A stretch of 64,000 nucleotides of DNA from Hymenobacter volaticus (GTDB taxonomy: Bacteria; Bacteroidota; Bacteroidia; Cytophagales; Hymenobacteraceae). Positions 9,155 through 17,183 of the stretch are shown here, one piece after another. The notes under the pieces were generated by a model. That model was given only the letters and a program-made list of their open reading frames with translations, was not told where the DNA came from and searched no databases. Made by a program: the position numbers and the translations under genes. Location: contig NZ_CP095061.1 in NCBI RefSeq assembly GCF_022921055.1, forward strand, positions 721,501 to 785,500, in the 5' to 3' direction. How positions within the stretch are numbered: the stretch's first letter is position 1; each line of letters opens with the position of its first letter.

Positions 9155-9286
9155 GGGAGAGGAGCAATGGGTGAGGCTCAGTGTAGCGCGGATTCTGCAC
9201 CCTGGGTTATGGCCGAGCTACAGCAAGTACCAGCCAGCACTCCGCTAACAAAAGCATATTGCGCAAGCAGAGGCCCTGACAATCAG

Positions 9287-9400
9287 CTAGGAACACCTGA
9301 CAACAAACCAGGCCACCGCCGCTACCAATGCCACCGACGCTAAACGCAGCATCAGAAATACCCACGCAGGAAGTTCAGGTTTTTGGGGAGGACCGGACAT
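9287..9400 (-). CDS. Possible small single-helix membrane protein (37 aa)
   Basis: An ATG at 9400 opens a 37-codon frame reading MSGPPQKPELPAWVFLMLRL and ending VVRCS. A short proline-rich polar head is followed by one clean hydrophobic helix (about residues 13-34) with an internal arginine, a common pattern for small bacterial membrane proteins. It lies 132 bases upstream of rtcB on the same strand. No homologue is recalled, so coding status rests on composition alone. Confidence 0.4.
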   Translation of the reverse strand: MSGPPQKPELPAWVFLMLRLASVALVAAVAWFVVRCS

Positions 9401-9482
9401 GATGAGTTGTGGGAAATAGTGTCTGCGGTAGAAGTAACTAGCTCTCTACCCGAAACGGTTTTGAATTGGAAGCAGTGGTTGT

Positions 9483-9580
9483 ACCCCACCCCCGGCCCCT
9501 CCCCTCCGGGAGAGGGATGCGTTCTAGAGCTACAGCCGTCTGGTACCCCTCTCCCGGAGGGGAGGGGCCGGGGGTGGGGT
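9483..9580. repeat. Perfect 34-bp inverted repeat (REP-like), 30-base loop
   Basis: The arms at 9483-9516 and 9547-9580 are exact reverse complements, rich in C on one side and G on the other (core CTCCGGGAGAGGG / CCCTCTCCCGGAG). The 30-base loop includes TCTAGAGCT. It sits in the gap before yedK and can form a very stable hairpin on either strand. Similar CCGGGAGAGGG hairpins recur in many GC-rich environmental bacteria, so it is probably one copy of a dispersed family. The remaining gap at 9401-9688 shows no gene. Confidence 0.9.
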
Positions 9581-9688
9581 GCACCCAATACGAGTATATA
9601 GCCACTCCTAAAGAACCCTCGTTCCGCCTCGAGCGTTATGAATAGATATCTTATCTGATGCGCTGTTCCACTCTTTCCCAACTCTCTT

Positions 9689-10351
9689 ATGTGCGGCCGC
9701 TACACCACCCTTGCTCCAAAACCAGTTCTCGAAAAACGCTTCGATGCCTCTTTCAAAGCGGAAGCTGACCCCAATTACAATGCCGCTCCATCGCAGCGCC
9801 TGCCGGTAATCCTTAACACCGAGCCGGGCCAAATTCAGCTTTTGCAGTGGGGCCTGATTCCGGGTTGGGTGAAGGACCTGAAAGCGGCTCCTAAACCTAT
9901 CAACGCTCGGGCCGAGACCCTACCTGAAAAGCCGTCGTTTCGGCAACTGCTGCAGCGCCGCCGCTGCCTCGTGCCCGCCGACAGCTTCTACGAATGGCAG
10001 GTAACGGCGCAAGGTAAGGTGCCGCACCGCATTCTGCTGCGCAATGAAGAGCCTTTTGCCTTTGCGGGCCTTTGGGATGAGTGGGTTGATAAGGCCACCG
10101 GCGAAGTGCGTCCCACGTTCACCATCATCACCACCGACCCCAACGAGTTGATGGCCCCCATCCACAACCGCATGCCCGTTATGCTGCAAGGCCGCGACGC
10201 CGAGCTAGCTTGGTTGGATGATGCCGTCAGCCTAGCCGACCACCAGGCGCTGTTGCAGCCGTACCCGGCCGACCTCATGCGCGAGTACATCATCACAACC
10301 CGCGTAAACTCGCCCGCTAACAACGATGTCAGTATACTGGAGGCGGCTTAG
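9689..10351 (+). CDS. yedK: SOS response-associated protein YedK (HMCES/SRAP family)
   Basis: This 220-residue protein starts MCGRYTT, so Cys2 becomes the N-terminal catalytic residue after Met removal. Next come NYNAAPSQRLPVI, LLQWGLIPGWVKD, INARAETLPEKPSFRQLLQRRRCLVPADSFYEW, the FAFAGLWDEW and FTIITTDPNELMAPIHNRMPVML blocks. The Asn, Glu and His of the SRAP active site are therefore all present. The family forms a stable thiazolidine crosslink with abasic sites in single-stranded DNA and so shields them. The gene is single and ends at a strong two-way terminator. Confidence 0.93.
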   Translation: MCGRYTTLAPKPVLEKRFDASFKAEADPNYNAAPSQRLPVILNTEPGQIQLLQWGLIPGWVKDLKAAPKPINARAETLPEKPSFRQLLQRRRCLVPADSFYEWQVTAQGKVPHRILLRNEEPFAFAGLWDEWVDKATGEVRPTFTIITTDPNELMAPIHNRMPVMLQGRDAELAWLDDAVSLADHQALLQPYPADLMREYIITTRVNSPANNDVSILEAA

Positions 10352-10394
10352 GCTTGCGTGACGCCAAGAAAACCTGCCGAATAAAACCAACAAC

Positions 10395-10431
10395 AAAAAG
10401 CCCTACCCGAACTGTTCGGATAGGGCTTTTT
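10395..10431. terminator. Bidirectional terminator between yedK and a convergent gene
   Basis: AAAAAGCCCTA and TAGGGCTTTTT pair around an inner CCCGAA/TTCGGA stem with one mismatch. A and T runs lie on both sides, which suits termination from either direction. Confidence 0.85.
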
Positions 10432-10450
10432 CATGTAGTATTGTCGCAAG

Positions 10451-10798
10451 TTATGCGGCTGGAGTTGGGTTCGGCGCTTTAGTGGCTTTGGCCTTCGACT
10501 TGTCTTCGGTATCTGTGTTTGATACGTCGTGTGCTTCGCCTTCACCTTCAGTATCGTTGTCCTGGCTCTCGATCCGAGCTATTACGACTACTGCCGCCGC
10601 CGCAACACCAGCAATACCTAGAATCAGCTGAGTGGTAGTGAAGCGCTGAGCGGCTTTGCGAATCAGCGTGCCGCCGTGACGCAGTAAGTCGTCAATTTTG
10701 TCGTGGTCGCCCTGGAAGATGACATGGTAAGCGCTTTCCAGCGTGCGAGAAATATCTTCTGGTGCGATTGGGTCGATTTTTTTCTGTAACTGTTCCAT
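10451..10798 (-). CDS. Small single-helix membrane protein of unknown function
   Basis: The preferred ATG is at 10798 and gives 115 residues beginning MEQLQKKIDPIAPEDI. About 60 amphipathic residues are followed by one helix (LILGIAGVAAAAVVVIA) and a highly charged, low-complexity tail with many Asp, Glu, Lys and Thr residues. The layout suggests a cytoplasmic head or tail around one membrane span. A longer frame starting at 10963 would add 55 residues with no conserved look, so it was not used. No family was recognised. Confidence 0.6.
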   Translation of the reverse strand: MEQLQKKIDPIAPEDISRTLESAYHVIFQGDHDKIDDLLRHGGTLIRKAAQRFTTTQLILGIAGVAAAAVVVIARIESQDNDTEGEGEAHDVSNTDTEDKSKAKATKAPNPTPAA

Positions 10799-11044
10799 TT
10801 GGGGCGTTGTGGTAGCGGTTGTACGAGTGAGCACTGCAAGTGGCTTAGCCACTGGAGGGCGTGTACGCAAAAAGCCAGCTTCGGGCTGCCTCAATGCCAG
10901 GATTTTTAAGGGAAAGAATAAAGAAAAATCAAGCTCGACTAGGTTGAACACGTTGAAATTCAACCAACGTCCGACCTGAAAAACCCTTCTGAATAGAGCG
11001 TATTTGCAAGATTTAGGTGGTGCAAAGCTCGACAGTAAAGCTGG

Positions 11045-12631
11045 TTACTGCACCACTACTAGCCGCGAGCTAACGCGCTGCCCTTCCTGCACATGGCAGT
11101 AGTAAGAACCTGCCGCAAGCTGCGAGACGTCGAGCGGAATCTTGTGCGGCCCGCGGGGCAGAACTCGGTCTACAAGCCGGACTGCTTCGCGGCCAAGCGC
11201 ATCGTAGAGCAGCACCTGCACGTGGCCGCCTTCTCCCGTAAATTCCACCGTGGCCCGCTCCCGAACAGGGTTAGGATACACGCTGAAGTTCGCCACGTTG
11301 GTAGCGGCGGCCGAGGCGGTGCCGTTCACCACCGCTGGCCGAATGACTGGCACGTAAGGGAAGGGAATGGTGGAGGATGGTAGCAGCTCGTTGATCGTCG
11401 TTTGCGAGACCTTGAACCAGTCTTTTAGAATGCTGGCGTAAATGGCCCGGAAGTCGAACTGCATGGGCACTTGGTCGTTGACGCCGGCGTTGGCGGGTAG
11501 CACGGGGTTGGTGCCGTGCAACACCGGGTTGACGCTCGTGCCGAACACAATGAGCGGAGCCGCCGCGCCGTGGTCGGTGCCTTTCGAGGAGTTGGCTTTG
11601 ATGCGGCGCCCGAACTCCGAGAACGTCATGCCCACCACTCGGTCATGCACGTTCAGGCGGCGCAAATCGTCTTGGAAAGCTTCTAGAGCCTGCGAAATCT
11701 TGCCGAGCAGCGTGGCGTGCGTGCCGGTCGTGGTGCTGCCCGTTGTCGGCACCTGCGCCGAGTGCGTATCGAAGCCGCCCAGATTGCAGACATAGATGCG
11801 CGTTTGCAGGCCGCCCGCCACCAACTGCGCCACAATCTTGAGCTGGTCGGCCAGTGAGTTTTGACCCGCAGTAGGGTAGAGGGGCGAGAGGTTGGTAGCT
11901 CGCCGAGCTGCCGTTTGGATGGCCGTGGTATATACCTGGGTCTGGGCTATTACCTGCCGAATAAAAGTCAGCTCGTGGCCGGCTGGCGTGTTCGGGGCAG
12001 CATCCACGCCGCCCGAAAGCAACTGGTAGAACGACGAAGTGCTGGCAATGGCCATGCCCATGTTCACGCTCGGACCCTGCACGCAGTTGCTCACCACCGA
12101 CCCGATACTGATAGCCAACGGGTCGGGGTTGGCGGTGCTGGGGTAGCCAGTGGGGTAGTCGGCATATTCGCCGTTGAGGTAGCGCCCGGCCCAACCCGAA
12201 GTGATGGTCACATTGGAATCGGAGCCCGAGGTCCAGATGTCGGTGGCCCGGAAGTGCGAGTAGTTGGCATTGGGGTAGCCTACGGCTTGCACCACCCCAA
12301 TCTGGCCGTTCTCGTACAGGTTTTTTATGCCGGCCATGGCCGGGTGAATACCCGTGTTGACACTAAGCGGCAGCACCTGGTTTTGCGGAATGGCAATATC
12401 GGCCCGCGCGTTCATCAGCGCCGAATACTGGTCGGTGGGGATAATCATGTTCAGCCCGTCGTTGCCGCCGTTTAGCTGAATAAGCACCAACACCCGGTCG
12501 GTTTGCGTGGCCCCACCTGTTATGTCGAATAGCTCCGGCGAGAAGCCGTAGGCCCCAATAGGCAAGCCCCCAAGTAGCGTAGGCAATACCGTGGCAGCGG
12601 CGGTAGTTTGAAGGAAATGTCTGCGTTTCAT
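11045..12631 (-). CDS. DUF1501 protein with Tat signal and T9SS sorting domain
   Basis: This 528-residue protein opens with a twin-arginine signal (KRRHFLQTTAAATVLP). The DUF1501 body follows: VLIQLNGGNDGLNMIIP, HPAMAGIKNLYENGQIGVVQAVGYPNANYSHFRATDIW, FDTHSAQ, VHDRVVGMTFSEFGRRIKANSSKGTDHGAAAPLIVFG. These blocks resemble the alkaline-phosphatase-like sulfatase fold, including a metal-site-like DHG. Residues 448-528 form a type-A T9SS sorting domain (FSVYPNPVRERATVEF...AAGSYYCHV). The protein therefore appears to leave the cytoplasm folded through Tat and then cross the outer membrane through T9SS. It sits 107 bases downstream of its usual partner, the DUF1800 gene. The function is not established. 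Confidence 0.88.
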   Translation of the reverse strand: MKRRHFLQTTAAATVLPTLLGGLPIGAYGFSPELFDITGGATQTDRVLVLIQLNGGNDGLNMIIPTDQYSALMNARADIAIPQNQVLPLSVNTGIHPAMAGIKNLYENGQIGVVQAVGYPNANYSHFRATDIWTSGSDSNVTITSGWAGRYLNGEYADYPTGYPSTANPDPLAISIGSVVSNCVQGPSVNMGMAIASTSSFYQLLSGGVDAAPNTPAGHELTFIRQVIAQTQVYTTAIQTAARRATNLSPLYPTAGQNSLADQLKIVAQLVAGGLQTRIYVCNLGGFDTHSAQVPTTGSTTTGTHATLLGKISQALEAFQDDLRRLNVHDRVVGMTFSEFGRRIKANSSKGTDHGAAAPLIVFGTSVNPVLHGTNPVLPANAGVNDQVPMQFDFRAIYASILKDWFKVSQTTINELLPSSTIPFPYVPVIRPAVVNGTASAAATNVANFSVYPNPVRERATVEFTGEGGHVQVLLYDALGREAVRLVDRVLPRGPHKIPLDVSQLAAGSYYCHVQEGQRVSSRLVVVQ

Positions 12632-12640
12632 ACTTCGTCA

Positions 12641-12736
12641 AGTAACTGAGTGAGAGAGTAACCGAGTAGAAAGAGGCTGAGTAGCGGAGCAGGGCTTTTC
12701 AACGGCGCCGCTCACTTACTCAGATGCTCAGTTACT
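12641..12736. repeat. Degenerate GAGTAACTGAG-type inverted repeat
   Basis: AGTAACTGAG at 12641-12650 and CTCAGTTACT at 12727-12736 are exact reverse complements. Between them are decayed copies of the same short unit (GAGTAACCGAGTA, CTCACTTACTCAG). It fills the gap between the DUF1800 and DUF1501 genes and looks like a worn short-repeat cluster. Confidence 0.4.
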
Positions 12737-12738
12737 CT

Positions 12739-14469
12739 TCAGCTAAGATGATATTCAGCCAGTCCCATCATGGTGCGCAGCAACGACCGAAGCTTGGTTT
12801 CGACGGCTGTTCTGCGGGTGGCGTTGGTCGGCGCGGCCAGGTATTGCTGCCACTCCACGGTCCACTCAAAATCGGGCAGGCCGGGTAGCAGCGTGTCATT
12901 GAGATACGTGAGCTGGTTAGCCGTAAGGGAAATAGGAAACAGTAGTTGGGCTAGTTCTGCAATCAGCAAGTTGGGGTCGGCGGCGGTAGCGGGCGGCAAC
13001 GAAAGCACCAAGTCGATGACGTTGATCTTGATGTTGGCGCCGTTGCGGGTATAGCCGTTGGTACTAATGAACAAGTCGGTAAGCTGGTTGCGGCGGGGCA
13101 GCGTTACGGCGTTGATCCACATTTCGTAATACTGTGGGGTTTGCCAGTAAGCAGGCCAGCCCGCTACGTTCGGCGGGTCGCCGAGGTACTGCTGCTGCAC
13201 GTTGGTGGTGCTGTTGAGGTAGTCCCACATGCCGTATTGCGCCGTCAGGTTGCTGGCCGCCGGAAATACCATCTGCAATTGCCGACACGTGCCTACCGTA
13301 AAGTCCAGCGGGCTCTTAATTACGCAGCCCATATTCACGGCATCAAAGAAATGCTCGCTCGACAGCAAGGCTCGCAGCACGGGGGCTACGTTGTAGTTGT
13401 TGGCAACGAGCAGCCGCGCCAACGGCTCAATTACTTCTGCTTCGGTGGTAGCATCAATGACGTAGTACACAAACCAACGGTAGAGCTTGCGGCACAAAAA
13501 CTTGGCGGTTTCCTGCTGCGCAAAAATCAAGGCAATCAGCGCCTTGTATTCCTGGTCGCCGAGGTTGGCAATGGTGGCGTTTTGGAAGGCCCCGCTAAAC
13601 TGCTTGGTCGTGGTGTTGTGGCGCGAAGCGGTGTAGTAACCGGCAATGGTAGTCGTATTGTCGCGCCAGCCAGTGAGCACCTTGGCGGCGGCTTGCACGT
13701 CGGCTTCGGTGTAGTTGGTGTAGTTGCCGGGGCCAATTAGTGGGCCTTTACCCACTGTGAACAGTTCCAGCAGCTCGCGGCCATAGTTTTCGTTGGGAGC
13801 ATTGGCTGTGCTTTGGTTGCCGTTGAGGTAGCGTAGCATAGCCGGGGCAACGGTCACTTCCTCGGTCAATTGCTTGATGTTGCCAAGCGCATGTTGCCGA
13901 AGCAGCGCGCAATAGTGGTAGCCGTAGCGCGCGTCGTTGATGTCGCCGAGCTCAATCACGAAATGGTTGTGCCAAAACAAGGTCATTTTCTCGCTCAGCG
14001 AGGTGTCCTGCCCCAGCAATTGCCCCATCCACCACGCCCGCAACGACGACCGTCGGGGCCCCTCGAAGGTTTGGTTGAAGGGCTCCGTCACCCAGGTCTG
14101 GCCTTGCGGTACACTGGTATCGGTAGCCGACACATTGAGCGGCGGGGCAGGGGCAGCCGGAGTCGTAAGCAACCTATCCATCACTTCTGTCAGCGTCTGG
14201 CTGGCGGCCGTATTGATTTCCGCACGGGTGGGCCCAAACAGGCAACGGCGCAATAAGTGAGCTGCTTGCGCATATTCCCAAGGGCCGGAGTAAGGCGCAA
14301 TGCCAGCCAAAGAGCGCGGCTCAGTGGGCAAGCTGGTATTGGCGAAGCGGCTGATGATTTCGTCGTCGCCGGGCGGATCATCGGAGCCTATGGCCGGATG
14401 CGCTAGCGCCGCCGCTACCGGGGCTGCTAGGGTGGTGGCCGGTTTGCTGAGGAAAGCTCTACGGTTCAT
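12739..14469 (-). CDS. DUF1800 protein, Tat-exported
   Basis: The ATG at 14469 gives MNRRAFLSKPATTLAAPVAA, a twin-arginine signal; a GTG two codons upstream is the alternative. The 576-residue body carries the DUF1800 landmarks: AHLLRRCLFGPTRAEI near residue 70, MTLFWHNHFV, NENYGRELLELFTVG, DVQAAAKVLTGWRDN and LCRKLYRWFVYYV. DUF1800 and DUF1501 proteins are regularly encoded side by side and are thought to act together outside the cytoplasm, but no activity has been firmly assigned. Unlike its partner this protein has no T9SS tail. The upstream gap holds the terminator of the protease gene. Confidence 0.88.
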   Translation of the reverse strand: MNRRAFLSKPATTLAAPVAAALAHPAIGSDDPPGDDEIISRFANTSLPTEPRSLAGIAPYSGPWEYAQAAHLLRRCLFGPTRAEINTAASQTLTEVMDRLLTTPAAPAPPLNVSATDTSVPQGQTWVTEPFNQTFEGPRRSSLRAWWMGQLLGQDTSLSEKMTLFWHNHFVIELGDINDARYGYHYCALLRQHALGNIKQLTEEVTVAPAMLRYLNGNQSTANAPNENYGRELLELFTVGKGPLIGPGNYTNYTEADVQAAAKVLTGWRDNTTTIAGYYTASRHNTTTKQFSGAFQNATIANLGDQEYKALIALIFAQQETAKFLCRKLYRWFVYYVIDATTEAEVIEPLARLLVANNYNVAPVLRALLSSEHFFDAVNMGCVIKSPLDFTVGTCRQLQMVFPAASNLTAQYGMWDYLNSTTNVQQQYLGDPPNVAGWPAYWQTPQYYEMWINAVTLPRRNQLTDLFISTNGYTRNGANIKINVIDLVLSLPPATAADPNLLIAELAQLLFPISLTANQLTYLNDTLLPGLPDFEWTVEWQQYLAAPTNATRRTAVETKLRSLLRTMMGLAEYHLS

Positions 14470-14666
14470 AGGCACTTGGGTGAGAGTGGTAGGGAAGGAC
14501 AGAAAAGGGGTTAGAAGTAAAGCATTGCTGAGACCAGTAGCAAGCTGTAGTCTAATGACTTATTAAAATAGTGAAAGTTCAATAAACAATTCTTTTCAAC
14601 GTCCAAACCGCTGCACACAAAGCAGTAACCCGTTTTAATTGAGCAAGCAGCAGGGGTCTGGCACAA

Positions 14667-14699
14667 CAAAAAAACCTCGCCGAAAAACGACAAGGCTTT
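14667..14699 (-). terminator. Terminator after the membrane protease gene
   Basis: On the minus strand AGCCTTGTCG pairs with CGGCGAGGT around a T5 loop, with two G-U pairs, and a run of seven Ts follows. It lies 49 bases after the protease stop. Confidence 0.7.
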
Positions 14700-14747
14700 G
14701 TAAGAGCAAATGGTAGAGTAGGTGAAGGACTTAAGCTACCCTTTCAC

Positions 14748-15908
14748 TTATTCATAGACCTTCACCACGAACACGTAGTCTTGGAGCTTACGAATCTGGT
14801 TCGGGCGTGAATTGCCAGCCAACTGGTTGCCGCGCGGAAGTGTGTAAGGATGCCCGGCCCCAGCCGCCGACAACGAATCGACCAAGCGCATCAGGTACGA
14901 CGATTTGGTGGCAAAAGCGGCGCTTTGCACGTCCATCTGCCGGCCGCTGATTACGCCAATTAGGTTGCCCCGCTCGTCGAGCAGCGGACCGCCGGAGTTG
15001 CCAGGGTTTACGGGAATGCTGATTTGGTAGAAAGCTGAATCACCTTCGAAGCCCGAGCGGGCGCTCAGCGAACCATCGTTGAAAACGAGGTCTTCGCGTG
15101 GATAGCCGAGCGTGTATACTTTCTCGCCGAGGTCGGCGGTGCCGCGCTTAAACGAATAAGGCAGGCGGCCGAAGCTGCGGAAAGACTTGTCCTTGATGCG
15201 CAGAATAGCCAAATCGTGGGCTACGTCGGTAAACACGGGCTCGGCGCGGTATCGTTGCTGGTCGCGGCCTTCGATGAGCAGCGAGTCGGCACCCTGAATA
15301 ACATGGTAGCTAGTTACGAGGTAGCCATCAGCGGTGAGAGCAAAGCCCGTCCCGCTGAATTTACCTTCCCTGGCGGCTTCGGGCGTGTCGCCCTGGCCTT
15401 GCATGGCGCGGTTCATGGCCCGTTGCGTACGCTTGATGCGTTCCACTTCGCGGCGCAGCACAGTGTAGCCGTACAAGGAAGGCTTCTGCGAAGCCCGCCA
15501 CCACTCGATACCGAGCAAGGTGGTAAACACGGCCATCACCGCCACCGACGCCGCTACCATCATGGTAGCCCGGTGGCCCTGCCAAAACTCGCGCAACTTT
15601 TGCTCGGTGCGCGAAATGTGCAGCATCGGCATGTTCGGGCGGCCAGTTTCGAACACCTCCTCATCGGTGTGGAGTTTCACGGCCTGCTCAGCGTCAATTT
15701 CGGCTTGAATGGCGCGCAGTTTGCGCCGGGTGTTCAGGCGGTGGCCGTAGCCGCTCAATGTGCTCGTTACATCTTCGAATTCGGCGAAGCGCTGTGCCAG
15801 TACCGGATCGGCGGCAAGGCGGCGCTCCAGATTCAGGCGGGCCGGAATTTCCAGTTCACCCTGTCGGTAGGCGTCAAATAAAGCGTAATAGTCTGCTTCC
15901 GTCATCAT
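14748..15908 (-). CDS. Membrane-anchored trypsin-like serine protease with anti-sigma-like N-terminus
   Basis: This 386-residue protein has three parts. Residues 1-80 are a soluble charged helical region (MTEADYYALFDAYRQGELEI...LERRLAADPVLAQRFAEFE) of the kind seen in Bacteroidota anti-sigma factors. A single membrane helix spans about 114-134. A periplasmic HtrA-like protease domain follows, with the triad H202 (SYHVI), D232 (AHDLAIL) and S305 (NPGNSGGP). No PDZ domain is visible. It lies 102 bases downstream of the ECF sigma gene on the same strand. I infer that it senses the envelope and controls that sigma factor, combining regulator and protease in one chain. Two adjacent ATGs make the start uncertain by one codon. 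Confidence 0.82.
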   Translation of the reverse strand: MMTEADYYALFDAYRQGELEIPARLNLERRLAADPVLAQRFAEFEDVTSTLSGYGHRLNTRRKLRAIQAEIDAEQAVKLHTDEEVFETGRPNMPMLHISRTEQKLREFWQGHRATMMVAASVAVMAVFTTLLGIEWWRASQKPSLYGYTVLRREVERIKRTQRAMNRAMQGQGDTPEAAREGKFSGTGFALTADGYLVTSYHVIQGADSLLIEGRDQQRYRAEPVFTDVAHDLAILRIKDKSFRSFGRLPYSFKRGTADLGEKVYTLGYPREDLVFNDGSLSARSGFEGDSAFYQISIPVNPGNSGGPLLDERGNLIGVISGRQMDVQSAAFATKSSYLMRLVDSLSAAGAGHPYTLPRGNQLAGNSRPNQIRKLQDYVFVVKVYE

Positions 15909-16010
15909 AGCATTAGCGCGGGTGGTTGAGGTCCGCAGGTATTAGTAGGTCTTACAGGAAAGAATAGTGCCGCAAAACGCTTGATTCACTAGTCTCTCCT
16001 TACACTTCTT

Positions 16011-16601
16011 CTAAGATTCCGACTCCTGATAGTTCGTGAAAAACAGCTTCTTCAATCGTACCAGGCACTTGTATTTCTGATTTTTGGCGTTGTCGGCGTT
16101 GGTGTAGCCAAACTCAGCCGTGAGTTGCTGCATCGACTTATCGAGCAGGTAAAAACCTTCCAAAAGTGAACGACAAGGTTCGCCAATTAGGTCCAAGGCT
16201 TCGCTCATTGTTGCAAAACGCCGGTCCCGCTCTTCCGCCTCTATCAGGTCTGCTTCCGCACCGGTTTCGAGGTAGGGTTCGTGGTCATCGAGTTGGCCGC
16301 CGAAGCGGGTTTTTTCGGTGAGCCGCTTGAGCCACAGCCGGCGGCACACGGCGTAGAGGTAGGTCTTGATCTGGCAGCTAAGCTCAAGAGAACCGTCGCG
16401 TACCTTTTCATAGAATACCATTATCCCTTCCTGATACACATCCTTGGCTTCGTCTTCGGTGCCGCTGTTTTGCAGCACGTAGTGCGAAATCATGGGGAGG
16501 TGCAGCCGGTAGAGTTGCGCCAGGGCCCGGTCGTCGCCGCAGCGGATAGCCGCTACAAACTCGTCGTCGGTGTAAGAATAAGAAGCAGTGGCCTTCGCCA
16601 T
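16011..16601 (-). CDS. ECF-type RNA polymerase sigma factor
   Basis: This 196-residue sigma-70 family protein has a region 2 (ALAQLYRLHLPMISHYVLQNSGTEDEAKDVYQEGIMVFYEKVRDG...IKTYLYAVCRRLW) and a region 4 (ALDLIGEPCRSLLEGFYLLDKSMQQLTAEFGYTNADNAKNQKYKCLVRLKKLF). The DVYQEG and YLYAVCRRLW blocks are typical of Bacteroidota ECF factors. It is the first gene of a unit with the membrane protease downstream. Its own promoter shows GGGTTACC and TATTAA 15 bases apart (16614-16642), mirrored by the same pair facing the lipoprotein gene. Autoregulation is therefore likely. The predicted leader is very short, about six bases. Confidence 0.92.
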   Translation of the reverse strand: MAKATASYSYTDDEFVAAIRCGDDRALAQLYRLHLPMISHYVLQNSGTEDEAKDVYQEGIMVFYEKVRDGSLELSCQIKTYLYAVCRRLWLKRLTEKTRFGGQLDDHEPYLETGAEADLIEAEERDRRFATMSEALDLIGEPCRSLLEGFYLLDKSMQQLTAEFGYTNADNAKNQKYKCLVRLKKLFFTNYQESES

Positions 16602-16613
16602 TCACTTTAGTTG

Positions 16614-16642
16614 TTAATACAATGAAGGATGCGCGGTAACCC
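16614..16642 (-). promoter_or_regulatory. Candidate ECF promoter of the sigma gene: GGGTTACC-N15-TATTAA
   Basis: On the minus strand GGGTTACC (16642-16635) and TATTAA (16619-16614) are separated by exactly 15 bases, and the -10-like box ends 13 bases before the ATG. The same two boxes with the same spacing face the other way at 16667-16695. Confidence 0.6.
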
Positions 16643-16666
16643 GTTTGAAAAACAAATTTTACTGTT

Positions 16667-16695
16667 GGGTTACCTTTCTAATTGTCGAGTATTAA
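16667..16695 (+). promoter_or_regulatory. Candidate ECF promoter of the lipoprotein gene: GGGTTACC-N15-TATTAA
   Basis: GGGTTACC (16667-16674) and TATTAA (16690-16695) are 15 bases apart, 39 bases before the lipoprotein ATG. It is the divergent twin of the sigma-gene promoter. The two -35-like boxes form an 8-bp inverted repeat GGTAACCC/GGGTTACC. Confidence 0.6.
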
Positions 16696-16734
16696 GCGTG
16701 TTTTTCAGACAAAATTTTTCAAACCTACAACCAA

Positions 16735-16941
16735 ATGAACAACCTGCTGAAAGTATCCGCTCTGTTTTTCGCTGTCGCCCTTGCCTCTTGCGAGTCGAAG
16801 CCTGCTACCGAAGGTGCTGGTGCCGAAACTACGACTACCACCGAAACTACGGCTCCTGCTACTGCCGATTCGTCTGCTATGGCTGGTGACTCTTCAGCAA
16901 TGGCTGCTCCTGCAACTGCCGACTCTGCTGCTACCAAATAA
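16735..16941 (+). CDS. Small Thr/Ala/Ser-rich lipoprotein
   Basis: This 68-residue protein has a lipoprotein leader (MNNLLKVSALFFAVALASC, lipobox LASC with Cys19) and a mature part made almost only of Thr, Ala, Ser, Glu and Asp, including a run of TTTTTETT. The mature part is surely disordered, so it is probably an abundant surface or periplasmic lipopeptide rather than an enzyme. It shares a divergent promoter region with the ECF sigma gene and resembles the lipoprotein at 61499-61747 in leader length and composition. A hairpin terminator follows. Confidence 0.85.
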   Translation: MNNLLKVSALFFAVALASCESKPATEGAGAETTTTTETTAPATADSSAMAGDSSAMAAPATADSAATK

Positions 16942-16980
16942 AGACAGCTACCTGTCAAGGAATTGATAGATAATAGATTA

Positions 16981-17012
16981 TAAGGCCCGAATTCCTCTGA
17001 GTTCGGGCCTTA
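16981..17012 (+). terminator. Hairpin terminator after the lipoprotein gene
   Basis: TAAGGCCCGAA and TTCGGGCCTTA form a perfect 11-bp stem around a 10-base loop, 39 bases after the stop. Confidence 0.85.
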
Positions 17013-17183
17013 TTAATTCAAGTTACTTGTGTCTGCTCGGCAGTTGTCATCTGAAAAAAACTGTCGAGCTTCCCTATACGGGTAAAATAAATCATTGAAT
17101 AGTAAAAAGTAGGGGTTTTCTCTGCACTATTGCAACTGTTGTGCTTCAGCGCCACATTAAGCTTCTTTATATATCCTTTCAGC

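Noticed and set aside
10799..10963. Longer N-terminus for the small membrane protein at 10451-10798
   Set aside because: The extra 55 residues look like translated leader sequence without conserved pattern; the inner ATG gives a natural protein.
14625..14636. GTAACCCGTTTT upstream of the DUF1800 gene as another ECF promoter
   Set aside because: The box is only GGGTTACT on the relevant strand and no TATTAA-like hexamer follows at 15-16 bases.
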